Source of the DNA: Hypsibius dujardini
Taxonomy: Eukaryota > Tardigrada > Eutardigrada > Parachela > Hypsibiidae
Direction: 5' to 3'
NCBI GenBank assembly: GCA_001579985.1
Contig: LRSR01009951.1
Span: 1 to 21,964 of the forward strand
Length of the DNA stretch: 21,964 nucleotides
The notes beneath the pieces are model-generated. The model was given only the letters and a program-made list of their open reading frames with translations. It did no database searches and had not been told where the DNA came from. This document shows, one piece after another, positions 7,357-19,536 of this stretch (position 1 is the stretch's first letter; every line of letters starts with the position of its first letter). A program made the position numbers and the translations under genes.

Positions 7357-10300
7357 CTAAAAATGCCAAAAAAGGTATGAGAATGGAGGTTTATTACTAT
7401 AATTATTGTTATTATTACTATTATTATTATTCAATAAATATACATTGCTTTATCATGCCGATAATAATGATAAAATTTGTGGGTGTCCAGCCAAAGAAGA
7501 AGCGACACAGTAATAAAGACCAATTGAGGCAATAACGTCGTAATAAATTAATATTTTTGTCCGAAAATTTCAAGTATGAAAAATTTACCTGGGCATTTAG
7601 TTCGTCCATCACCGGGTTGACCGATGGTTGCGATGCCGGTGACTGCAAACCAGCTCGACGGTCCGCATACTTGGCCTTCCGACAGACCAGCAGATGTTTC
7701 TGCGCGTCCACTAACTCCCGTTCGCGTTTCAAAACTTGCTCCTACAAACGAACGAACAACACTGTCTCCGAAAAATCAAAATAATATTTTGTATTGAATT
7801 TCATACAGAAATTTTTCATACATTTGCTTTGATTTCCTGAGCAATGCCGCCGACGAGTTTTTTATTGACCACAACATCCGGTAGCGGAGCTTCCGGACTG
7901 CCTCTCGAATCGGGCGACTCTTCCTGTCGTCGGCGAAGGAACACTTGGACGAGCTGGTCTGTAGAGCGACGCACGACGTTCCCCGCCAAAAGAAGACGCT
8001 TCATAGTGGGTGAGTTTGTGTCACCGCGAACACGGCAAGCTAGAAGAAGTTGAGCGGTGAAACTAGCCACTTGTTTGGCGGCAGAAATAAGCTTCTCCTC
8101 CGTGGCGTGACCCATCATCAGGGCGTGGGCTGCGTCGCATAAGGTCTGGCAAGCTCCTCCTAAAAACAAAATTGTTTTTGAACAAATGACCATGACCGGT
8201 TGAGAAACTGTAGAAGGTACCTCGCAAAATTTCGATTTGAGTATTTTGTGCAACATCCGAAGAAAAATCCCAGGGTTGAAAGAGTTTTACGTTTATACTG
8301 CCGCCAAAACTTAAAATCAGAAGTTACTGTTAGTATGATTTCATCTTTAAAAAAATAAAACCATAATACCATAATTTGTGGTACACGTAGTTACACAACT
8401 AAACACATATTCACGGACTACCATGACTAAGCACGAGTTCAGTAAATATAATGTATTGCGGTGGCTCCTGCATTCTGTCCGCAGTTTTCTACATAGCATT
8501 GTACACATTAAACAAGGATCGTAGAAACATATCTTAACTAATTAGCTCTTAGTCAACTAAAAATTAGTTACTGAGAATGTTTAGTTTAATTTCCTAGGAA
8601 ATATGACATTTAGTTTAAAATTTGCTGACTAATTATAGTGTTTTTTGTTTTGTTTTACTTTGAAATTTTTAGTAACTGAAATTTTTAGTTTAGCATTTCT
8701 AGACAATTAAAAAAAACTAGAGCTAAAAAATCAGTTACTAAAACTTGTACCTTTAAAAGTTAGAAATTTTAAAAGTTTTAAAAGTTTTAAGTTTTATTAT
8801 TATTAACTTTTTTGTTAGTTTTGCCATCCCTAACACCGAACACTCGGGCATCAGACGTACCGATTGCCTGAGCAGCTGAAATGAATCCCTGGGACCACTG
8901 TCCATCCTCAGAATAGCGATCCGACCTCACCCTAACGCGGCCAAATTTCACCAGCTCATCCTGCGCCTTTCCCGCCGCAGGAATCAATCCCGCACTGGCC
9001 GCCATAATTGCCTTACAGGCATCCAGGACATTCTCATCAAACTCAAACACCGGATCGTGGAAGTCTTCGCTGTTGTCAAAATCGGTCAGCGGAATCTCCG
9101 CGGGAATGTAAATGGTCCTTCGCGCCTGCACTTTATTTAGTTTCCTAGTAGCCTCGTCGATTTTCGCCGCGGCTTCGGACAGTCCGTCCAGCACGTGGTT
9201 CGGCGATAACGGCACATCATGATCCCGCACTTGAAGTAGCGGAAGTTCTCCATTAGTCTGCGAGAGATCCGACTCTGTTCGGGTTCTCGCAGTGCGACGA
9301 GCTTCAAATTCGGCCATGGCTGCATGGAAGGCCCCCCGTGCTGCCGCCATTTCGGGATGGTCCCAGCTCGATTGCTGTTTCGATGAGGACAATACCTGAA
9401 GTATAACGAACGCAAAAAAGCTTAAATCGAAGTAATAGAAGTTGCTTGCACTTTCCTATATAATTAATTAGGTAGTTTAAATTGTAGTAAGTAATATGCT
9501 AAATGTAATATATATAAAATAAATAAAAAGATAAAAGATAAAAGATAAAAATATCAAATAATCAATACATAAAGTAAGTAGTTTTAATTGTATTAAAAAA
9601 CAGTAAATAATGTACTGAAATATATTGTATAAACAATCAATATATAAAGTATGATATTAATATACACAAATTATACAATTATATTTCGAATGTTTACTTG
9701 GTTTAATTTTTAATTTTAGCAATATTATTGCGCTAATCCAGTACTATTATATCAATATCGTGAGACTATTACGTGGTAATATTTATTACTCATTAAGCAT
9801 TATTGTATTATATTTAGTAAATATTAAATAGCTTTTTAGTACCTGCACGACTGTCTCAAGATATATTGTAAACGATGACAGGCATAAAGACGATTCGGAG
9901 TTTCCATCAATTGACGCCGTGGCTTTGGCGGTTTGGTGATTGGTGTGCTGGTTTGCCGTGGTCGCACCCTGCAGAGTACAAACGTTCTTACAATTATGCT
10001 ATTATTACTATTATGAAATATACAAGAGCCTCTCAAGGGTGTCGCATTCAATCCAACGGGTTTTATCAGTTTAACAGTTCGCGAATGCATTCTAAAATAT
10101 TGCTGATACTTACCGCCCTCAATAATAAATGTTTATCAATAGATGCGAAAGTTTAGGCAGATTTGGATGGAACTTCTACTCGTTTTTCGTTACCACCACG
10201 GAGTGAAACCACTCGCACTGAAATCAAATCAAACACTAGCTTCATGTTCTTTCCTACTTCTTCCTTATCATTAAAAGCAATTGTACCCTCAACTGATGAG

Positions 10301-12048
10301 TCACTTTGAAATACGTCAGTGTTATGAAATGCCTTGCCCATAATTAAGGTGCATTTTTTAGTAAAGTAAAATTCTCAAAATGGAGCTGTGACAAAATTTA
10401 TTATGTTTATTTGCAGGTGGTGTTCTCGAACTCTGTCAGTTGGAGCTGGAATAACCTCACCTTCCTCAGCAGGAGAATTGCAGCGGAATATTGGGAAATA
10501 TAGCTGGCAGCCTCGAGGTGGTCTTCCTGCCTTCCCGACTGAATGGCTTGCTCGAGCTTGCCAGCGACAATGCTCAGGTCCTCAAGATTGGCAACAGCAG
10601 CGTTGGTGTTCGGCGGACCCTCCGAGACCCCAGCATCACCAGAAATGTCACTTGTGTCCTACAGAAGTAAAAACTCATGAAACACTTGCTTACCAAACTT
10701 ATGATTGTAATCGCTAAACACCAAAAATTTATTGAAAGCTGCCGAGTCATTCCTGTACATCAGACAGAAATTAAAAACAGCGCTATTATGAAAAAGAAAT
10801 AGTGCAGTAGTTCAGATATTGCCAGTCCCTTTTCTCCTCACCTTGAGCTGAAGGACCAAACCGTGAACCATCGTCTGCAGCAATCGCTTCCCCCTTGTCT
10901 CCATCGGATACTCCGCCGCACTGACCACCTCCACCAGCCGATCGACCCTGTCGGACGCGACCATGACCGCTGCCTCCACGCTCCCGTCACTCCACCCTTC
11001 ATCGCTACTGCCGTCAACCTTCCCCTGGCCAAATTTGGTTTTCAGCCGCCTGATCGCTTCCGCGACAGCCAAAGCAGCCATTCTCAAACTCCGCAACGCC
11101 ACCACCTATAATAAACGTAACAAAACAATATTAAATAATAATAAGGAAACTAAAAATAGAATCAAAATAATAATAGGAAAACTAAAAAATAGTATTAAGT
11201 ACTAATACGAAAACTAAAAACTAATAAAAACTAATAAATTAGAAACAATAGTCTTAAATAATAATCAAAAAAATTTTAAATAGTGAGTATTAATGAGAAA
11301 CGCAAAAATGATATTGATAATTGATCATAATAAAGTAAAAATAAATAATAATCACCATGGTATAATCATGAAGAGACAATCCAAACAACTTCATTTTTAA
11401 AGACAAAAATATACTGCAATAGCTGAAAGAGTATAAAATTAAATTGAAAATTGGCGGCCCATTTAAATTGTAAAATAATTATCACACTACAATTAATAAA
11501 GAAACAACAGTGATTTTAGCAGTAAATAAAATAGAAACAATATTTTAAAATAATAACCTGTGCTTCCGGGCTCTCTTGCGCCAAATGAGCGGTGGTACTC
11601 CGCACCGTGTCCACCATTTCGACCGTGTCTCGCAAGGTGTCCTCCACGGCTGTGGCCAACTGTTGTTGGGTCTTGATCTGCTCGAACTGCCGGAGACATG
11701 ACTGGAGATGGGCGATGAGATGCGACAAGTCGGAGCTCTTTTTCGGCTGGGGAATATTGGTCGGGAAACGTGGTGTCGTGGGTGTGCTCGGGGTGGAATT
11801 GTCAAACTGATCCCCGCCGGCCTCGGCGAAGATGATGGCGGTTTCGAGGTCCTCGGCGACCTCCTCGATGGTGCTTAAGGCGCGGCCGCAGGACTGCGAG
11901 CCGCAGTTAAGGGTGTTGAGGTACAGCTGTACGCGAGATATCTATAAAAAAAATGAATAGTAACCAAGTAATTTGTATCATAATGGTAGTAGTGTCTGAA
12001 AATAAATAATAATAATAATAATAATAATATTAAAAAATAAATAAAAAA

Positions 12049-12102
<54 letters not shown>

Positions 12103-15100
12103 GTAATAAAGGCCTTGATCGATTAAGCATACGACATTGTATCGAATAGCATTCGACGGGCAATTGATTGGCAACACAAAGGCTAACCGGATAAAAAGCA
12201 AACGATACGTAATAAGTTCAAAAAATCATTCCTGAAATGGTGGGGGGCTTTCGTACGCTATTCGACAGCCGTAAAAATTCCTAATCTTCGTGTAGGTATT
12301 TTTTCAATTTTATATATTTATTGATTGGCTTTGGGTCGAAAAGATCTACTGGATTAAGTCGAGAATTTGACTTCTTTCATACTTTCGCACGTCGCTCCAT
12401 ACTTCATACCGACATGTTTTTGTGTGCGAGAGATATTCGTTTTTCATTTCGAATTGTTATAAGAACTTATCAGACAATTAAATTTTTGGGGCAAATCAAT
12501 AAACAGCATGTAATAAGAGACCCCGATGAAAACATTTCAGAAGCTTTTTCTAACCAAACTGTCTCGCGGGTTCGTGGCACAAATTTCTGATCAGCACTGT
12601 AGTATCATGAGAGGACCTTTTTGCCCAAATTTTGTGGTACAAAACGAAGACTAATATTCTTTAGATGTGTTTTAAATATACTTTCAGTGACTCAAACAGC
12701 GGTTATTATTGGCTAAATGATTTTATTTAAAGTCGAAAAAATAAAAATCAACTTTAAAGGCATACTTTTGTTTAAAACCATTACATTTATTTCAAATGCT
12801 ACGATATTTTATTTAAAATCCTGTTTTAAATGCCAAAATTGTGGCTTCTCTATTAAACCAAATAAATAATTTTAAAGTAAAATAAATAAATAGTCGATAA
12901 ATAATTCTTATTCAAACAAAGTTTAACGATGGATTTAAAATTATTTTATATTATATTTAAGTTCCAAGATGTTATGTACAAACTGACCTTATCCCGTACG
13001 TCTTTACAAGCTGCCGGAAATGCGCTGGCCGTGAGGTCCGTCGAGGACGCCACCGCCGCGTACATCAACGCCGTACACGAATGGCCCAACTCCACCAATC
13101 CTTGATGAATATGTCTCTTAGCGACTTCATCCACCAACTCCGAACCGGAAGCGTGAAAATCCGCCCAGTTATTACAGGCCCTGCGATAGGCGCTACACAA
13201 ACTGCCCGCCAGTTCGCGTAAGGCTTCCGGGTAGTAGGACACGTCGGGATTGATGTTTTTCAGCTGGCTTATCATCTCCTCCAGTGCCTCGGAAATGGCC
13301 TCCAGACGACAGATCGCTTCAGCCATAGCAGCGCGTGACGAAACCTACACAGATAATATATAGGGACTTCGGTTGATGTTCGAATAATAAATTAAAATTT
13401 CCAAAATGTGAATAAGCTAATGAAATTATAATTTCAAATTGCCTGGTGAAGATGATGAGATACAAAATTCTGTACTTAATTCATACTAGAACAAAACGTT
13501 TTTTTTCCCGAAAATATGAAATAAAAAGTTCCAGGTAAACGAGTTAAATTTATAAGTAAAGAAACAAAATGAGTATTAAGAATCGCTAGTGTTTTATATT
13601 GTACTGCATCATAGAGGGCGTGGCGTACTCAAGCGCAACTTTGTTGTATGAATAAAACGAATAAATGTACCGAAAGGGTTCACGCTTTACTTGGGACCTT
13701 TTCATGAGTGAAACGTATCATGCTTCCGCTTTATATTTTGTAAATTAATACAATAGTATCCGATGATGATTTAAAAGTTTATTTCATCTGTGACTAAATC
13801 TAAACTTTTGTTGGTGAAATTTCGAAGTTGGTAAAATACTGAAAAATCCCATTTTCACAGTACAAATGGCGATTTATCGAAATCCAATAAATATAATTAT
13901 TCTGATAATGTCCTACACCAAATTCAATTTGGAATCGATTGCCATCAGCAAAATATTTTCCTAGCATCGGGGGGGGGGGGCGGAGCTACGTGCCATCACT
14001 GGATAGCTTTGCTGAAATTTTCGGCCCTTTTACAAACTGCCCGTAGCCCCTTACCCCCAAAACATAGTCAGTTGATGCCAATCGATTTGAAACAAAATTT
14101 GGGATGGACTAACATATTCATATTTAATGCATTTCTATAAATCACCATTTGCGAAGATCAAAGAAAACGAAATCTTTTTGTGTTTTGAAATTTTACCAAT
14201 TTTTTTTGATTTAGTCACCAATGAAATAAAGTTTCAAATTATGATTAATATTGTAATAGTTTAAAAAAATGAAGCGGAGGCATTCTGCGTTCTATCTATG
14301 AAAAACATCTTAAGTTAGTACAGGCCGGTGCGTGTTGCACTCGGTCTGAACATGTAAAATACTTTAGAAAAAGGAAGAATCTGCATGGCATTCATGGTTC
14401 CAAAACAGAGCAACTTGCTTTACTGTAAATATAGCGGCTACTGCGTACCGATGTCCCATCTCGTATTTTTAAATAACCAAGCAAATATCGACACACTAAT
14501 ATTACTGTACGCTACCTTCCGAGATGGGGTGCTCTGTCCGTTAAAGGAAGAAGGCACGTCGGCAACTTCGCACTTTAGCTGCTCATCGACTCGTGCCAGG
14601 CTTGTTTGGATGTCTGCCAGTGTCTCCTGTAGAATGGCTTTATTTTCCTGCATTGCCTCTAAAACAGCTGCGAATTCATCGACCGCTTCAATGAAAGCAT
14701 CCCTGGCGGTTCCGTCAAACTGGCCGGAACTGGCAGTTTCAGACACGAATTGATAGGCCGTTTCGTGGATTGTCTTGAGGTAGTTCATGACGCTGACGCG
14801 TTCGTCCTCGGTCTGCCAATGACCAGCAGCATTCGATGCCATCGTGTCGTCCATCAGCGATTGAAGGAGGCCGAGGAGATGGTCTAAAGCGGTTGTGTCT
14901 GTCTCGGATTTTGTTTGTTTTGTGAAGTCACTTTCAGTCAGGCATAGTTTTAGTTGTGTGATATCCGTCACGAGGCGATTGTGGAAATCTGAGGTGATGG
15001 TAAAGTCGTCTGAAAAAAACTCAAAATCAATCAAGCTGTCTAACAAAGAGGTGACCGCATCTATTTGTCAGGCAATCAAGAAAGTGACCAGATAAACGGA

Positions 15101-15318
15101 TGGGAACACAATTAAAACAGGGGAAAATGTACAAGCAGACAAATAGACAGACAGATATTAGACAAGTAGGCAAACAGATACATAAGCAGACAGAAATTCA
15201 GATTCACAACTAGGCAGACAGGCAGGCAGGCAGGCAAATAGATCGACAGAAGGACAGATAAGCAGATAAAGACAGACAGAGGCAAACAGATAGACCAATA
15301 GATAGAAGGACAGAAAAG

Positions 15319-15367
<49 letters not shown>

Positions 15368-15485
15368 TGACTGACAGACAGACAATAGACAGACAAACAG
15401 ACAAAAAGACAAAAAGACAGACAGACAGACAAACAGACAGACAAACAGACAGACAATAGACAGACAAACAGACAAAAAGACAAAA

Positions 15486-15530
<45 letters not shown>

Positions 15531-18500
15531 AGGGCTAGACACGTGGTATTTGACATTTTTAATTTTACCGTTCTTCGTAGTCTCAATATTTCCCATCATT
15601 CTACTATCCAGTTCCCGCATCCGGTGATTCAACAAGAACAGGGCATTCAGCACTGCGTCATTTCGTGGCTTGACGGAATCTCCTAAAGCTCGCTTGAAAT
15701 TGTCCAGCAATTCAGACATAATCACCGCGCCTTCATCGATCTCAAATACGTAATGTTGGCCCATTTCCGTCATGTTCCGACCATCCGAACCACCGTGAGA
15801 TACATCCTGCAAGATCAGTTGCGCAATAAGCAAAATAAATAAAAATGAAATACATAGTCACAAACAATTCAGAGAGCCTGGCCGATAGAAGGGAATGTTT
15901 TGGAATAAGCATGACAAAATGGAGTCGAGTTGTGCTGTCTATCTCCTCCTCGGTCAATTCGTTTTAAACCCTGCGGCTAAACTGATAAATTAAAACTGAG
16001 GTATGCACAACTCAACCACTTCATTCATGTTTAACATCTTTATCCACTCAATAAATAATAATTAATAATATTTTCTCCTCTCCATATTTTTCTGTTTATC
16101 CACGTAGTAAATACAAAATAAATAACATTTAAATAAAATGTTCTCTCATCCGTATTTTTTTATTTATCTACATATTAAATAATATTTAGATACTATAATG
16201 TATTCTTTTACTTATTTTTCCTGCTTATCCACATAATAAATAATACTTAAAAAATATTTTTTCAATCCATATTATTATAAACTATTTTGAAAATCAAAAT
16301 CTGTACAATGTACGATATAGCAGAATCGTCAAGAATTCCCACCCATTTCTACACGAACCTGTAAAGTATCGAGAGCCCTCTGAAGTGCTTCCAACGCCAG
16401 CAACAACTGTTCCGTCGTCTTCCGCGCCGTTTCCGGCTCCTCCTTCGCACACAGCCGCAATAGCTTGGCAGTGGCGATAATCTCCGCTGATTGCAAGGCC
16501 AGTTCCGTCGCATGGTGGATGATCTGTCGCTGAACCTCCGGCTCCGGCACTTCTGAAGCTAGCAACTTTGCCTTTCGGACGATATCAGTCATCCCGCTCC
16601 CGATTTGTTTGGTAAAGACAATGAAATCTCCGTTGTGTCTGTCTGATAAGGTGGCGTTGCCTGGACTTTGCGGACGCAGTGAGCTGACGGATTGAGCGAG
16701 ATGGCGACCGGTCTCCCCGATCTGCGCCACGGCCATGAGGATGGCTTGTCGGGATTCCGCACTGCCTTCGGTCCGGCCGGCAGGATCGGCGGCGTTGAGG
16801 AGATTGGAGAAGCTCTGGCAGAAGGCTTGCCCAGACATCATCAAGTTGGTAGACTCCTCATGGGACGTGGTCGGAGCTATGTGACGGAGGGACCGGGCGA
16901 GCTCATCCAGACCGTTGATTCTATCAGAACAAATCATGAAATAAAGCAGTCATTTCTAATCCTTACATTCAAATGCTTCCTTTGCTATGATGAACGCGTA
17001 TTTGCTTGCGGATCACATGGTATGTCTATTGGTTTGCCTGTTTGTTTGTCTGTCTGACTGTCAGTCAGTCTCTATCTGCCAGTATTTCTGTCTGTCTGTC
17101 TCTCGGTCTGTCGGTCTGTCTGTCTATCCGTATGGTTGTCTGGCTGCCTGTCTGCTTGCCCGCCCGTCTGAATTGTTTGACCGTGAAAATGTTTTTCGTC
17201 TGTCAGTCTCTTTAATTACGTGGCAATTGTAGCCACTTTCTCTAGACGTCTTACAAGTCATTGATCGCATTCTGCTGGTCCGCATGGGTCATCCCAGATC
17301 GGTTCTCCTTCTGATCCGGCGTATTCGACCGCGATATGTTGATGAGATGGGCCACAGAAGCCGACACCTGGCCCATGCTCGTGGCGAAAGCTTTCTGGTA
17401 CTCTTCCATCGTGTACTCTTCTTCTTTCGTGATCTAAAAAATTAACATAATCATAAAACATGTAAAATAAATATGCAAATTAAGTACAAAATAGAGGCAT
17501 AATTATAAAAAAACTGAGACTGGTCATTATGATAAACAAATATGAAAGTACGATTTAAAAATAGAGAACTCACATTCATCTTTCCAGCTGCCTGTGCATA
17601 CGACGACTGCGGAAGCTGGAAGGGTGCGGCGAAATTGGCGATGATTTGGGCGACCCTAGCATGAGCCACTCCGATGTAGTGAACGTCGTGTTTGTCAGCA
17701 TAAGTGTCGCGTAACACTCCGGGCATGGCCACTTGGCCGCTGTGGACCTGATGGCGATTCACCAAAACACTTCCGTTCCCGATCTGCCCCCTAAATAAAA
17801 AAAGTCTCACAGTGAAACTTATCCACAAGGGACTGATAATAATTAACGGCTGCCGTTCCATTTTTGCATTTGTAGAAATGGAGCAACGAATGCAAAAATG
17901 CAGTTCTAAATCTTATTACTTCAAGTTGCTGTTACTGTTTCTCTAGCTCACGCGACTACTGTAGGGCGATGGGCATTCGGGGTCCGCTATGCCGTTTCTT
18001 CTATACATTTTCGGTGACTTTAATTGCCAAATGCTCGAACTCGATTCAGAATGATAACGTCTGTCTGTGTTTCTTTCTATATATCTCCATGTCTGTTTGT
18101 CTGTCTGTCTGTCCATCGAAATATAGATCCTCCCGAGAAAGAAACAAACCTTTTTGCGTCGTCAATTTCCTCATAGCTCGCAACCTGTGAATCACCACTG
18201 GAGGAGTTGGAGTAGATAGTGTCGGTGTACCGGTTGTTGGTATCCGAGTCGCGGCGTTGCCGTTTCCTGATCAGCTCGACATATCCAAAAATAAGCTGCG
18301 CAATCTGCGTGCCTTCCGTTGTTTGAATTGACCAAAGATCATCGGTGTAGTCACCGAAGCTTAGACTGAACGTGTTTCCTGTCACAGCCCATTTCTGGAC
18401 TTGTTCCAAAGGCCTGGATTCCAATGTCTGAAAAGTATCAACAAATGATGTTCAACCCATTCGGACACGTACATCTGGCTTCACATATTAATACTGGTTT

Positions 18501-19495
18501 TACAAACTACGTTATATTTTTTTAGTTGCATAATTTTCTCCCCGCCGTAACATTTAAAATGACCAGAGTTTGGAATAAGCAATTTTTAGAATAATTATAT
18601 TTTTTAAATCTTAATAATAAATTTACAAGCCGCACTAAAAATACCGTTAAAACTATTTGTATTGTTTTGCTGTTTATATTGCAATGTGTATTTTATTGCT
18701 TATATTTGTTCATATTCTTTTCTTGTTTATATTGTTTATAAAAAGATAATATTATAATAAAAAGATAATATTAGAAATAAAAAGATAGTAAAAGATAAAC
18801 GGTAATAATGATAAAGAATAATAATAAAAGATAATATTAAAATTCAAACACTAAACCGAATAATGTGTTATTATCGAAACATATACAGAATACTAATGCT
18901 CATGTGAAATTTACAAATCTAGCAAAAAAGCGAAAGCCCAAGCGCTGACTTCTTTTTCGAGGCTTACCTCTTTGGTCTTCTCATCAAGCCTCAACACTGC
19001 CGATCGAGTGACGCCAAATAATCGTGGAACTAGTTTGTTTTTGCCTTTCTTTTTCTCCTTGACCAGGAAAAAGGTAATTCCATACGTCTTCAGGGAACGG
19101 GCCATTCTGATGTAGAGATCCTTGGCGTCCAGGTCGGAGAGGCCCCGATGCATTTGCCACTGCACTTGAACTTGCCCGTGATATTCCTCCAGCTGTTTTT
19201 TGTCCAGTTTTTTGCTGCCATTCAAGTTACGAGGCAAGAAAGATCGCACGTCCACATTGCGTTTCGATTCATCGTAGTCTTGGTATTCCACTTGCCCTTG
19301 AACGCCCGCAAACTGGAAGGCTTCACGGAGGGTTACTGGATGGGAACCGCTAAGGATGGCGCTCCGACACTATAAGTTAAATAAAAAATTCGCCAGGCGA
19401 AATCAAACAAAAGTGGATCGGCAGTCTAATATACAGATGACAATGGATAAAGTTGGACAGACAAACAGAGGCTGGCAGACTCGATGACAGACAGA

Positions 19496-19536
<41 letters not shown>

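Noticed and set aside
7427-7588. Talin exon 20 read through into the intron as a coding extension
   Set aside because: Possible only if an alternative 3' end is used. The downstream translation is hydrophobic and A/T-driven, so it is not annotated as coding.
10153-10341. 62-codon ATG frame on the talin strand inside intron 16, with protein-like composition
   Set aside because: No recognised family and no supportable splice sites. Frames of this size are expected by chance in a window this long.
12321-12590. 89-codon open frame on the + strand inside talin intron 13
   Set aside because: No family resemblance; A/T-driven composition; antisense within an intron.
15112-15833. Long minus-strand open frames rich in Leu-Ser-Val-Cys repeats
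   Set aside because: They are translations of the CAGA/TCTG microsatellite. The real exon 11 ends at 15569 at a canonical donor and joins exon 12 in phase with talin homology.
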